Shown here: piece after piece, positions 1 to 5,324 of the stretch | Layout of the letters: each line of letters begins with the position of its first letter | Position numbering within the stretch: the first letter of the stretch is position 1 | From: an uncultured Atopobiaceae bacterium | GTDB lineage: Bacteria; Actinomycetota; Coriobacteriia; Coriobacteriales; Atopobiaceae | DNA length: 8,055 nt | Reading direction: 5' to 3' | Assembly (NCBI GenBank): GCA_947581665.1 | Contig: CANPVI010000063.1 | Coordinates: forward strand, 1 to 8,055 | Translations under genes and position numbers: made by a program | The notes under the pieces: model-generated | What the model was told of the DNA's origin: nothing | Databases searched by the model: none | The model's input: the letters and a program-made list of their open reading frames with translations, nothing else

Positions 1-160
1 CGTTTCCGTCCACGCGCTCCCCCTTGAAGGCCACGTAGGTGCCACCCGGACGCACGTCACGCGAATCGGTGACCACGCCGAAGACGAGCTGGGCGCAATC
101 ACCGAAGAGGAGCTCGGCCGACGTGATCTCGGCCACCTTTTCCGCAGGAAGCTCGAACAT
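1..160 (-). CDS. murF: Mur ligase N-terminus, probably MurF (partial, runs off the window)
   Basis: Only the first 53 codons are present. The visible protein begins MFELPAEKVAEITSAELLFG and contains VTDSRDVRPG, then YVAFKGERVDGN. This is the N-terminal uridine-nucleotide-binding domain of Mur ligases (pattern TDSR-x-V-x-PG-x-x-FVA-x-KGE-x-x-DG). The KGER form is more typical of MurF, which adds D-Ala-D-Ala to the UDP-MurNAc-tripeptide in the cytoplasm, than of MurE, which adds the third residue. The ATPase and ligase domains lie outside the window, so MurE remains possible. The ATG (160-158) shares its A with the ftsI TGA (162-160), giving TGATG, and a purine-rich GAGGGGAG sits just upstream inside the ftsI end. 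Translational coupling to ftsI is therefore likely. In many dcw clusters murE follows ftsI directly; if this is murF, murE must be elsewhere. Confidence 0.72.
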   Translation of the reverse strand, partial: MFELPAEKVAEITSAELLFGDCAQLVFGVVTDSRDVRPGGTYVAFKGERVDGN

Positions 161-2109
161 CACCAACTCCCCTCGTCCTCGGAGCCATCTGGATCTCCGG
201 AGCCGCCATAGTCGTCGTAGCCTTCGTCGGGAGAGGTGTCCGGATCGTCCCCGACGATCTCGTCGTCGCCATCCACGTCATCTTCGTCGGCTCCGGTCTC
301 GACGGTGTAATCGTCCACGTTCACCACCCGCACGTCGGTCTCGTACACCACCTCTTCGGGGCGATCCGGCGTGAGGGCGAGGTCGCGCGTGGCGCGCTGC
401 ATGAGGGTGGAGAAGATCGGCGCGCAGGATTCGCCGCCATGGAGCAGGCCGCCGTCCACGCCCACGTAGCACACCATCTTGGCGTTGGGGATGCCCGCGA
501 AGCCCACGAAGGACGAGAACACCTCGTCTTCGAGGTAGCCGCCGTGCTCGGTGTCCGCCTTCTGGGCCGTGCCGGTCTTTCCCCCGATGGAGAAGCCCGG
601 GACCTTGGCGGCCATGGCGGTGCCCTCGTCGACGACGCAGCGCATCATCTCGGCGACTGCGGTGGCGGTCCTCGGCGTGACGGCGCGCTCGCCCTGGGGC
701 CACTCCACGCGCTCGCTGCCCTTTTGGACGAGGAAGTGCGGCGTCACGAGCACGCCGTGGTTGCCGATGGAGGCCACGGCGCGAAGCACCTGGATCGGGG
801 GCACGGAATAAGCCTGGCCGAAGGACATGGAGTTCAGGGTCGTCGCGTCCCAGTTCTCCACGCTGCGCACGATGCCGGTCGTCTCGCCGGGAAAGTCGAT
901 GCCCGTGGGCTCGCCGATGCCGAAGGCGGCGAGGCCGCTCGAGAGCCCCTCGTTGCCGATGGCCTGGCCCTCCGTCATGGCGCCGACGTTGGAGGAGCGG
1001 CGCAGGATCTCGTTCGGGTTCATGGCCATGGAGTAGTCGCGGCCGTCATCGTCGGAGACGGTTCCGTCGCCGGACGGGAGCTGCGCGGGCACGTCCCACA
1101 CGGTATCCGTGGTGAAGGCGCCCGTTTCGAGGCCGATTGCGGTGGTGAGCACCTTCGACACGGAGCCCGGTTCGTAGCTGAGCGCGATCATCTGCGGGGT
1201 CGTGGCCTCCGGAGTGGCCTTGGAGGCGTCGCCTGCGGGCATGAGGGGAGACCAGCACATCGCGATGATTTCGCCCGTCTCGGGGTCCATGATGCAGGCC
1301 ATGGCGCCCTTCGCGCCGTACTCGGACGGCGCCTTGGCGATGATCTCCTCGGCCGCCTTCTGCACCTCGATGTCGAGGGAGATCACGATGTCCTGCCCAT
1401 CGACCGCGGGGGTCTCGGTGTAGGCGCCACCGGCGACGGGCGTGCCGCCATTGCCCACCTCCATCGAGCGATAGCCGTCGGTGCCGCGAAGGATGTCGTC
1501 GTAGTAGAACTCGAGGCCCGTGAGGCCCTGCCCGTCGTCTCCCACGAGGCCGAGCACCTGCCCCGCCACGTCGCCGAAGGGATAGGTGCGACGCACGTCG
1601 GGAAGCTCGTAGACGCCCGTGAGCTCGCTCGTCGCGAGCGTCTCGAGGATCTTCTCAGCCACGTCCGTGTCCACGCGACGCGCTACGTAGGAAAACGACG
1701 TCTCGGCGGCGAGGCTTTCGTGGTAGTCGCTCGGAGAGCCACCGAGGTAGGCGGCGAGCACGTGGGCCACCTGAGCCTCGTTCTCGATTTCCATGGGGTT
1801 GCAGTAGAGCGTCGAGCACTTCTCGCTCGCCGCGAGGACGTTGCCGTTGCGGTCGTAGATGGTGCCGCGCCTCGCGGAGAGCGTCACCTGGTTGGTGGCG
1901 CGCTCGGTGGCCATCTTCGAGAGGTCGCCGGCCTCCACCACCTGCAGCTGCACGAGGCGGACGCCGAGGATGCAAAGTGCCGCGAGCGCGACTTTCGCGA
2001 GGAAGACGATGCCGCGCGAAAGCTCCCTATCCCGTCGCTCGTCGAAGGAGGAGCGCTTGGCGCGCGGACGCCCGGAGGCGCTCGGACGCGAGGTATGGCG
2101 GCGGGCCAC
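160..2109 (-). CDS. ftsI: Class B penicillin-binding protein, septal peptidoglycan transpeptidase FtsI-like
   Basis: Product of 649 aa that crosslinks septal peptidoglycan outside the membrane as part of the divisome. Residues 1-32 are a basic cytoplasmic stretch and about 33-52 a single membrane anchor. RGTIYDRNG at 81-89 opens the PBP dimerisation/pedestal domain, and the transpeptidase domain spans about 240-575. All three catalytic motifs are seen: SVSK at 316-319 (nucleophile Ser316), SSN at 372-374 and KTG at 511-513. There is no PASTA repeat. Instead the protein ends in an extremely acidic low-complexity tail (about 603-649). The start is GTG at 2109-2107, with AGGG four bases upstream (TAGGGACCG-GTG) and only 6 nt after the ftsL stop; no better in-frame start lies nearby. 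Position after ftsL and before a Mur ligase supports FtsI/PBP3 rather than an elongation PBP2 or a SpoVD-like enzyme. The stop overlaps the next start by one base. Confidence 0.93.
   Translation of the reverse strand: MARRHTSRPSASGRPRAKRSSFDERRDRELSRGIVFLAKVALAALCILGVRLVQLQVVEAGDLSKMATERATNQVTLSARRGTIYDRNGNVLAASEKCSTLYCNPMEIENEAQVAHVLAAYLGGSPSDYHESLAAETSFSYVARRVDTDVAEKILETLATSELTGVYELPDVRRTYPFGDVAGQVLGLVGDDGQGLTGLEFYYDDILRGTDGYRSMEVGNGGTPVAGGAYTETPAVDGQDIVISLDIEVQKAAEEIIAKAPSEYGAKGAMACIMDPETGEIIAMCWSPLMPAGDASKATPEATTPQMIALSYEPGSVSKVLTTAIGLETGAFTTDTVWDVPAQLPSGDGTVSDDDGRDYSMAMNPNEILRRSSNVGAMTEGQAIGNEGLSSGLAAFGIGEPTGIDFPGETTGIVRSVENWDATTLNSMSFGQAYSVPPIQVLRAVASIGNHGVLVTPHFLVQKGSERVEWPQGERAVTPRTATAVAEMMRCVVDEGTAMAAKVPGFSIGGKTGTAQKADTEHGGYLEDEVFSSFVGFAGIPNAKMVCYVGVDGGLLHGGESCAPIFSTLMQRATRDLALTPDRPEEVVYETDVRVVNVDDYTVETGADEDDVDGDDEIVGDDPDTSPDEGYDDYGGSGDPDGSEDEGSW
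163..303 (-). other. Region encoding the acidic C-terminal tail of FtsI
   Basis: The last 47 codons of ftsI encode a tail with 21 Asp/Glu residues and no Lys or Arg, mixed with Gly, Pro, Ser and Tyr. It follows the folded transpeptidase domain by some 25 residues and should lie on the outer face of the membrane. The reading frame is intact with no stop or frameshift, and the tail runs directly into the TGATG junction with the next gene, so it is unlikely to be a sequencing artefact. Function unknown; it looks intrinsically disordered. Confidence 0.8.
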
Positions 2110-2115
2110 CGGTCC

Positions 2116-2532
2116 CTAGCCTTCCTCGGGCCCCGCGAGCGGCGCGCCGGTGCCCACGTACACCATGCCGAGGTTCTGGGTGGCGATGCGCTCGATGCGC
2201 TCGAAGGAGGAGAGCGAGCTGCTCTCCACCGCGAGGGATTGGACCTGCTCCTTGGCACCGGCCACATCGGCCTGGAGCTGGGCGTTTTCCGAAAGTGCCT
2301 CCACGCAGCCCACCGTGAGCTGGACGCGCGCCACCGCGAGCCCCATGAAAGCGGCGAGCACCACGAGGAACACCTTGAAGGCGCGCCTCCACGAGGGGTC
2401 GAGGGCCCTTCTGGCCTGACGATCGAGCCCCTCGCCCTCGATGAGCTCGAAGGATGAGCGCGGAAGGGCGCTCGGAGCTTCTGAGGGCGCGAACGCGCGC
2501 TCCTCTGCAAGGGCCTGCCCTCGGGCTGCCAT
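2116..2532 (-). CDS. ftsL: Cell division protein FtsL-like (bitopic, septum formation initiator family)
   Basis: A 138-aa protein with a cytoplasmic N-terminus of about 50 residues, one membrane segment at about 52-70 (KVFLVVLAAFMGLAVARVQL), an extracytoplasmic heptad-like helix at about 76-105 and the motif RIERIATQNLGM at 112-123. That motif is typical of FtsL/DivIC-type divisome scaffolds. FtsL proteins bind FtsB/DivIC and FtsW-FtsI and control septal synthesis. Identification rests on topology, size and position between rsmH and ftsI, because primary-sequence conservation in this family is low. I chose ATG 2532-2530 because GAGGAGG lies 4 nt upstream (2543-2537). The frame stays open to a TTG at 2643, but that start has no ribosome-binding site and would translate the repeat- and hairpin-rich spacer. 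Stop TAG at 2118-2116 leaves 6 nt before ftsI. Confidence 0.85.
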   Translation of the reverse strand: MAARGQALAEERAFAPSEAPSALPRSSFELIEGEGLDRQARRALDPSWRRAFKVFLVVLAAFMGLAVARVQLTVGCVEALSENAQLQADVAGAKEQVQSLAVESSSLSSFERIERIATQNLGMVYVGTGAPLAGPEEG

Positions 2533-2550
2533 ACATCCTCCTCGGTGGCC

Positions 2551-2576
2551 TTCGAGCCCCCATGCGGGGGCTCGAA
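2551..2576 (-). repeat. Perfect 11-bp hairpin upstream of the ftsL ribosome-binding site
   Basis: Arms TTCGAGCCCCC and GGGGGCTCGAA are perfectly complementary around a 4-nt loop (GCAT on the transcribed strand). The 3' base of the stem is 7 nt from the GAGGAGG of ftsL. There is no U-tract on either side, so termination is not the obvious role. Candidate roles are mRNA stabilisation, an RNase processing block, or modulation of ribosome access to ftsL. Confidence 0.85.
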
Positions 2577-2582
2577 GCGTGG

Positions 2583-2629
2583 TGCGTCGGTGGTGCGTTT
2601 CCGCTGCGTTGTGGTGCGTTCTCCTGCGT
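2583..2629. repeat. Five helically phased TGCGT pentamers
   Basis: TGCGT on the plus strand (ACGCA in the operon direction) occurs at 2583, 2594, 2605, 2615 and 2625, giving spacings of 11, 11, 10 and 10 bp. Three copies are part of a longer TGGTGCGT (2580, 2591, 2612). The spacing matches one helical turn, so the copies would face the same side of the DNA. The core differs from the TGGG core of the MraZ boxes. Function unknown; it could be a protein-binding array or a degenerate tandem repeat. Confidence 0.7.
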
Positions 2630-2632
2630 GTG

Positions 2633-2652
2633 CCCGCGGGCAAGCCCGCGGG
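2633..2652 (-). repeat. GC-rich hairpin with CUUG tetraloop, 3' of rsmH
   Basis: CCCGCGGG repeated around a 4-nt loop forms an 8-bp perfect stem. On the transcribed strand the loop reads CTTG closed by G-C, the arrangement of the stable G(CUUG)C tetraloop. It begins 19 nt after the rsmH TAG. The following sequence is CACACGCAGG, not a T-run, so I call it a possible 3'-end protector or pause site rather than an intrinsic terminator. Confidence 0.75.
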
Positions 2653-2671
2653 GTGGTTCCCTTGCGTGCCG

Positions 2672-3628
2672 CTACGCGATCACTCGCTTGCGGGCGGCCC
2701 GGAGCTTGGCGCTTCGGGCCCTCGGGTTCGCCTCCACCTCCGCTTCGCGCGGGGTGATGGGCCGGGGGGTGAGCACATCCACTATCGGCACGTTCCCGCA
2801 CACGCACACTCCCAATTCGGGAGGGCAGGTGCAGCCCTTCGAGAGCTCCTGAAAGGCGCGCTTCACGATGCGATCCTCCAGCGAGTGGTAGGAGATCACC
2901 GCGATGGCGCCACCGGGCAAAAGCCAGCGAAGCGCGGCGTCGAGGCCGCGCTCAAGTGCCTCGAGCTCGCCGTTCACCTCGATGCGGAGCGCCTGGAAGG
3001 TCTTCCTCGCGGGGTGGCGCCTTGCGCGCTCCCTCGCGGGGTAGGCCGCTCGCACGAGATCGGCGAGCTCGGTCGTCGTCTCGATGGGCGCCTTCTCGCG
3101 CGCCCTCACGATGGCGGAGGCGATGGCCTTGGCGTGGCGCTCCTCGCCATAGGCGCCAAGGATCCGGACGAGGTCGGGCTGCGAATAGGTGTTGATGACC
3201 TCAGCTGCGGTTTTGGTGTGTTTGTCCGGATCCATGCGCATATCCAGAGGGGCCTCCCTGTGATAGGAGAACCCACGCTCTGCCTCGTCGAGCTCGTGCG
3301 ATGAGACACCGAGGTCCAGAAGGACGGCGTCTACGCCCACGACGCTCGCGTCGAGCAAGATGTGGTCGAGATCGGCGAAGGAGCCGTGCACGAGGAGTCG
3401 AGGCACCTCGGGCGCCGCCGCTTGGAGCGCGATCTCGGAGGCGGCGAGTGCCGCCGGATCGTGGTCGATGCCGATGATGAGGCCGTCTTCGCCGAGCGCG
3501 GGCGCAAGCGCGCTCGCGTGGCCGGCACCACCGAGGGTGCCGTCGACGTAGATCTGCCCAGGGGCGAGCGAAAGCAGCTCCCCCACCTCATCGAGCAGGA
3601 CCGGTACGTGCCGATATGCGGATGTCAA
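2672..3628 (-). CDS. rsmH: 16S rRNA (cytosine1402-N4)-methyltransferase RsmH (MraW)
   Basis: The 318-aa protein matches the usual RsmH length and architecture. RsmH uses SAM to methylate N4 of C1402 in the ribosomal P site, in the cytoplasm. Seen in the sequence: HVPVLLDEV at 7-15, the SAM-binding loop VDGTLGGAGH at 28-37, the acidic strand end GIDHDP at 53-58, VLLDLGVSSHELDEAERGFS at 102-121, PLDMRMD at 127-133, the inserted helical domain with HPARKTFQALRIEVN at 205-219, and ISYHSLEDRIVK at 245-256. The pattern CTCPPELGVCVCG at 266-278 is a known Cys-rich segment of the family. The start is TTG at 3628-3626 with GAGGG 8 nt upstream; no ATG or GTG fits the conserved N-terminus. It lies 20 nt after mraZ and is surely cotranscribed with it. 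Confidence 0.96.
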   Translation of the reverse strand: MTSAYRHVPVLLDEVGELLSLAPGQIYVDGTLGGAGHASALAPALGEDGLIIGIDHDPAALAASEIALQAAAPEVPRLLVHGSFADLDHILLDASVVGVDAVLLDLGVSSHELDEAERGFSYHREAPLDMRMDPDKHTKTAAEVINTYSQPDLVRILGAYGEERHAKAIASAIVRAREKAPIETTTELADLVRAAYPARERARRHPARKTFQALRIEVNGELEALERGLDAALRWLLPGGAIAVISYHSLEDRIVKRAFQELSKGCTCPPELGVCVCGNVPIVDVLTPRPITPREAEVEANPRARSAKLRAARKRVIA

Positions 3629-3648
3629 GGTGCGTCCCTCGCGGGGGC

Positions 3649-4080
3649 CTAGGCGTCGTAGAGAAGGGTCTCGAGCTTGGGCAGCATCTCCTTCTCCATC
3701 GCCGCCCAGCTTTCGTCGTCCCAGATCTCGAAACGACGCTCGTTTCCCACCACGACCACCGGCTTACCGGCTTTCACCCACGGGCGATACGCCTCGGGCA
3801 CCTTGCCCAGGCAGATGCGGCCCGCGGCATCGATGTCGAGCTCGACGGTGGTCGCGTTCAGAAGACGCCTGAGGTCCTCTTGCGTGCGGTTGCGGGGATT
3901 GAAGTCCTCGCCGAAGCGCTCCTCCACGAAGCTCGCGTGTTCCTCGGGGGTGAACCCGTAGAGCGACTCGCCCATGGGAAGGAGGCACACCTGGTCGCCG
4001 AACTCCCTGCGGAACTCCGCCGGGAGCTTGAGCCGGAGCTTCGAGTCCACGGAGTGGCGCTTGGTGCCCATGAGATGCAT
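3649..4080 (-). CDS. mraZ: Transcriptional regulator MraZ
   Basis: A 143-aa protein with the two AbrB-like half-repeats of MraZ, a ring-forming DNA-binding protein that represses its own dcw operon in bacteria where it has been studied. The first half-repeat is HSVDSKLRLKLPAEFR at 9-24 and the second is VELDIDAAGRICLGKVPE at 79-96. The second keeps the DxxGR signature (D84, G87, R88). In the first, the usual Gly of DxKGR is Leu15, though D12, K14 and R16 remain. I chose ATG 4080-4078 because GAGGAGG lies 6 nt upstream after GGCGCC and because the N-terminus MHLMGTKRHSVD aligns with the usual start of the family. The frame extends further upstream (to 4197), but that would translate the operator and promoter. 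An ATG at 4071 is a weaker alternative. First gene of the dcw transcript. Confidence 0.94.
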   Translation of the reverse strand: MHLMGTKRHSVDSKLRLKLPAEFRREFGDQVCLLPMGESLYGFTPEEHASFVEERFGEDFNPRNRTQEDLRRLLNATTVELDIDAAGRICLGKVPEAYRPWVKAGKPVVVVGNERRFEIWDDESWAAMEKEMLPKLETLLYDA

Positions 4081-4155
4081 GGCGCCCCTCCTCGTCTTCT
4101 TGGCGTGCGGCTGGCACCCAGGTATTGGTCGAGATTCCGATCCCAACGCTTGCCC

Positions 4156-4184
4156 ATGGTAGGTTCTGGCAACCCATTTCGCAA
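4156..4184 (-). promoter_or_regulatory. Candidate sigma70-type promoter for mraZ/dcw operon
   Basis: On the minus strand TTGCGA (4184-4179) and TACCAT (4161-4156) are separated by exactly 17 bp. Each matches the -35/-10 consensus at four of six positions, and the -10 keeps the TAnnnT pattern. Transcription would begin near 4149, about 70 nt upstream of the mraZ ATG. The -35 hexamer lies inside the MraZ box array, which is sensible for autorepression. Predicted by eye only. Confidence 0.5.
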
Positions 4185-4207
4185 CACTTTCTCCCACTTT
4201 CTCCCAC
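4173..4207 (-). promoter_or_regulatory. MraZ operator: four 10-bp-phased boxes
   Basis: On the operon strand, pentamers begin at 4207 (GTGGG), 4197 (GTGGG), 4187 (GTGTT) and 4177 (ATGGG), exactly 10 bp apart. The first two are each followed by AGAAA. MraZ is known to bind direct repeats with a TGGG core at 10-bp spacing upstream of mraZ, and mraZ is the next gene, so this is very likely its autoregulatory site. The third box is degenerate. The array overlaps the predicted -35 element. Confidence 0.85.
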
Positions 4208-4374
4208 TAATTGGGCAAACGGCGGGATTCACGGCACACCAGCGCACGTTATCGCTGGATATCGATGGTCTCCTCAGGTGGGAGGCCGTTTTGACGCGAG
4301 GTTGCGCGCGAATGACAGGTTCTCCACAAAACACGAGGTGGAGGGCATATTCCCCACTCGGCGTGCGAGGGTCC

Positions 4375-5307
4375 CTAGGCGCGGGCGCGGGGGTGGCTCG
4401 TGTAGTACTCCTCCGCGAGGTGGGTGAGGTCGAGATGCGTGTAGCGCTGGGTGGTGGCGATGTCGGCGTGGCCGAGGAGCTCCTGGACGCTCCGGAGGTC
4501 CGCTCCCCCCTCGATGAGGTGGGTCGCGAAGGAATGGCGAAGCGTGTGGGGATGGAGCCCCTCGATGCCCGCGACGCGCCCGGCACGCTCGACGATGGCG
4601 TGCACGGACTGGCGCGTGAGCCTGCCACCGCGCACGTTCAGGAAGAGCGCGCCCGTGGGCCTCTTGGAATTGACGAGCTCGCCTCGCCAGTGCCCGACGT
4701 AGTCGCCGAGGCGAACCTTCAGGCTCGGCAGCACCGGCACGACGCGCTCCTTGTCGCCCTTGCCGCGCACGAGCACGAGGTCGCCATCGTCATAGAAGGA
4801 GAGGAGGTCGAGCCCGCAGAGCTCGGAGACGCGAAGGCCGAGCTCGTAGAGGCACCAGACGATCGTGCGATCGCGCTGCCCGGTGGCCGTCTGGGGCCAC
4901 GGCTGGTCGAGCAGACGCTCGGCCTCGTCGATGGCGAGCACGTCCGGCAGGTACTGCGGCCGCTTCATCGGCGCCATCTTCACGGGCGCCACCTCGGCCA
5001 CCGTGCCCTCCGAGACGAGGAAGCGCTGGAAGCCCCTCACCGCGCAGATGGCGCGATCGATGGAGCTCGGCGCGAGGCCGCCGGCGAGCAGGCTCGCCGC
5101 ATGCTCCTCGAGCAGGCGCGAGGAGAGCTCCTGGGGGTCCGTGACGCCACGCTCCTCGAGCCAGGAGAGATAGCGAAGGAGGTCGCGATCGTAGGCGGCG
5201 CAGGTGGCGTCGGAGCGCCCCGCCACCGCGAGGGCGTCGATGAAGGCCTCGCGGGCATCTTCCAACGCGTTCCTCGGCCGCGGCGCGACCTCACGCCTCC
5301 TCGTCAC
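4375..5307 (-). CDS. xerD: Tyrosine site-specific recombinase, XerD-like
   Basis: With the GTG start at 5307-5305 the product is 310 aa, close to the roughly 300 aa of XerC/XerD. These enzymes act in pairs at dif to resolve chromosome dimers at division. The N-terminal SAM-like core-binding domain spans about 20-110. The catalytic set is complete: Arg159 (ELGLRVSEL), Lys183 (RGKGDKE), His254 and Arg257 (HPHTLRH), His280 (LLGHADIATT) and nucleophile Tyr289 (QRYTHLD). The start is uncertain. GTG 5307 lies 17 nt after pyrG behind a G-run, while TTG 5265 has a better-spaced GAGG and would give 296 aa. The frame also stays open far into pyrG, which I reject. Xer rather than phage integrase is supported by compact size, the chromosomal neighbours and the recN-pyrG-xerD order known in Actinomycetota; XerC versus XerD cannot be settled from sequence alone. 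Confidence 0.9.
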   Translation of the reverse strand: MTRRREVAPRPRNALEDAREAFIDALAVAGRSDATCAAYDRDLLRYLSWLEERGVTDPQELSSRLLEEHAASLLAGGLAPSSIDRAICAVRGFQRFLVSEGTVAEVAPVKMAPMKRPQYLPDVLAIDEAERLLDQPWPQTATGQRDRTIVWCLYELGLRVSELCGLDLLSFYDDGDLVLVRGKGDKERVVPVLPSLKVRLGDYVGHWRGELVNSKRPTGALFLNVRGGRLTRQSVHAIVERAGRVAGIEGLHPHTLRHSFATHLIEGGADLRSVQELLGHADIATTQRYTHLDLTHLAEEYYTSHPRARA

Positions 5308-5324
5308 GCTCGCCCCCCGATGCG

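Larger units (their letters stand above)
2533..2671 (-). other. Structured 139-nt rsmH-ftsL spacer
   Basis: This is the only long gap inside an otherwise tight operon: mraZ-rsmH is 20 nt, ftsL-ftsI is 6 nt and ftsI-murF overlaps. It holds, in transcription order, a GC-rich hairpin just after rsmH, five ACGCA pentamers at 10-11-bp spacing, a second perfect hairpin, and the ftsL ribosome-binding site. The ftsL frame is open through it, but the period of the pentamers is not a multiple of three, which argues for a DNA- or RNA-level signal rather than coding sequence. No run of U follows either hairpin, so neither is a standard intrinsic terminator. Confidence 0.7.
4081..4374 (-). other. xerD-mraZ intergenic region
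   Basis: These 294 nt hold the candidate dcw promoter and MraZ boxes in the half nearer mraZ, plus a 5' untranslated leader of roughly 70 nt. The half nearer xerD shows only weak inverted repeats: CTCCAC/GTGGAG with a 10-nt loop at about 4317-4343, and CCAGCG/CGCTGG with an 8-nt loop at 4239-4258. Neither has a T-run, so no intrinsic terminator for xerD is visible. I see no small gene in it. Confidence 0.7.

Noticed and set aside
439..2457. 672-codon open frame on the plus strand opposite ftsI and ftsL
   Set aside because: It is antisense to two well-supported genes. Its translation is Arg/Gly/Ala/His-rich with no recognisable domain, as expected from a GC-rich shadow frame.
2533..2643. Upstream extension of FtsL to a TTG at 2643
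   Set aside because: No ribosome-binding site. It would translate the hairpins and phased repeats, and the ATG at 2532 has GAGGAGG in front.
2632..2653. Resemblance of the rsmH-distal hairpin to Pseudomonas-type REP elements
   Set aside because: The shared GCGGGCTTGCCCGC core is short and GC-rich. A single copy in the window and no RAYT transposase give no support.
4081..4197. Upstream extension of MraZ by 39 residues
   Set aside because: It would run through the predicted promoter and MraZ boxes. The family N-terminus and a strong Shine-Dalgarno fit the ATG at 4080.
4239..4258. CCAGCG/CGCTGG inverted repeat as terminator of xerD
   Set aside because: Only six pairs, an 8-nt loop and no T-run; too weak to call.
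4291..4319. TTGACG on the plus strand as a divergent promoter
   Set aside because: No acceptable -10 follows at 16-18 bp, and there is no plus-strand gene to drive.
2111..4379. Shared 9-mer CTAGGGACC at the stops of ftsL (about 2118) and xerD (about 4378)
   Set aside because: Two copies of a short string at TAG stops with different flanks; likely chance.
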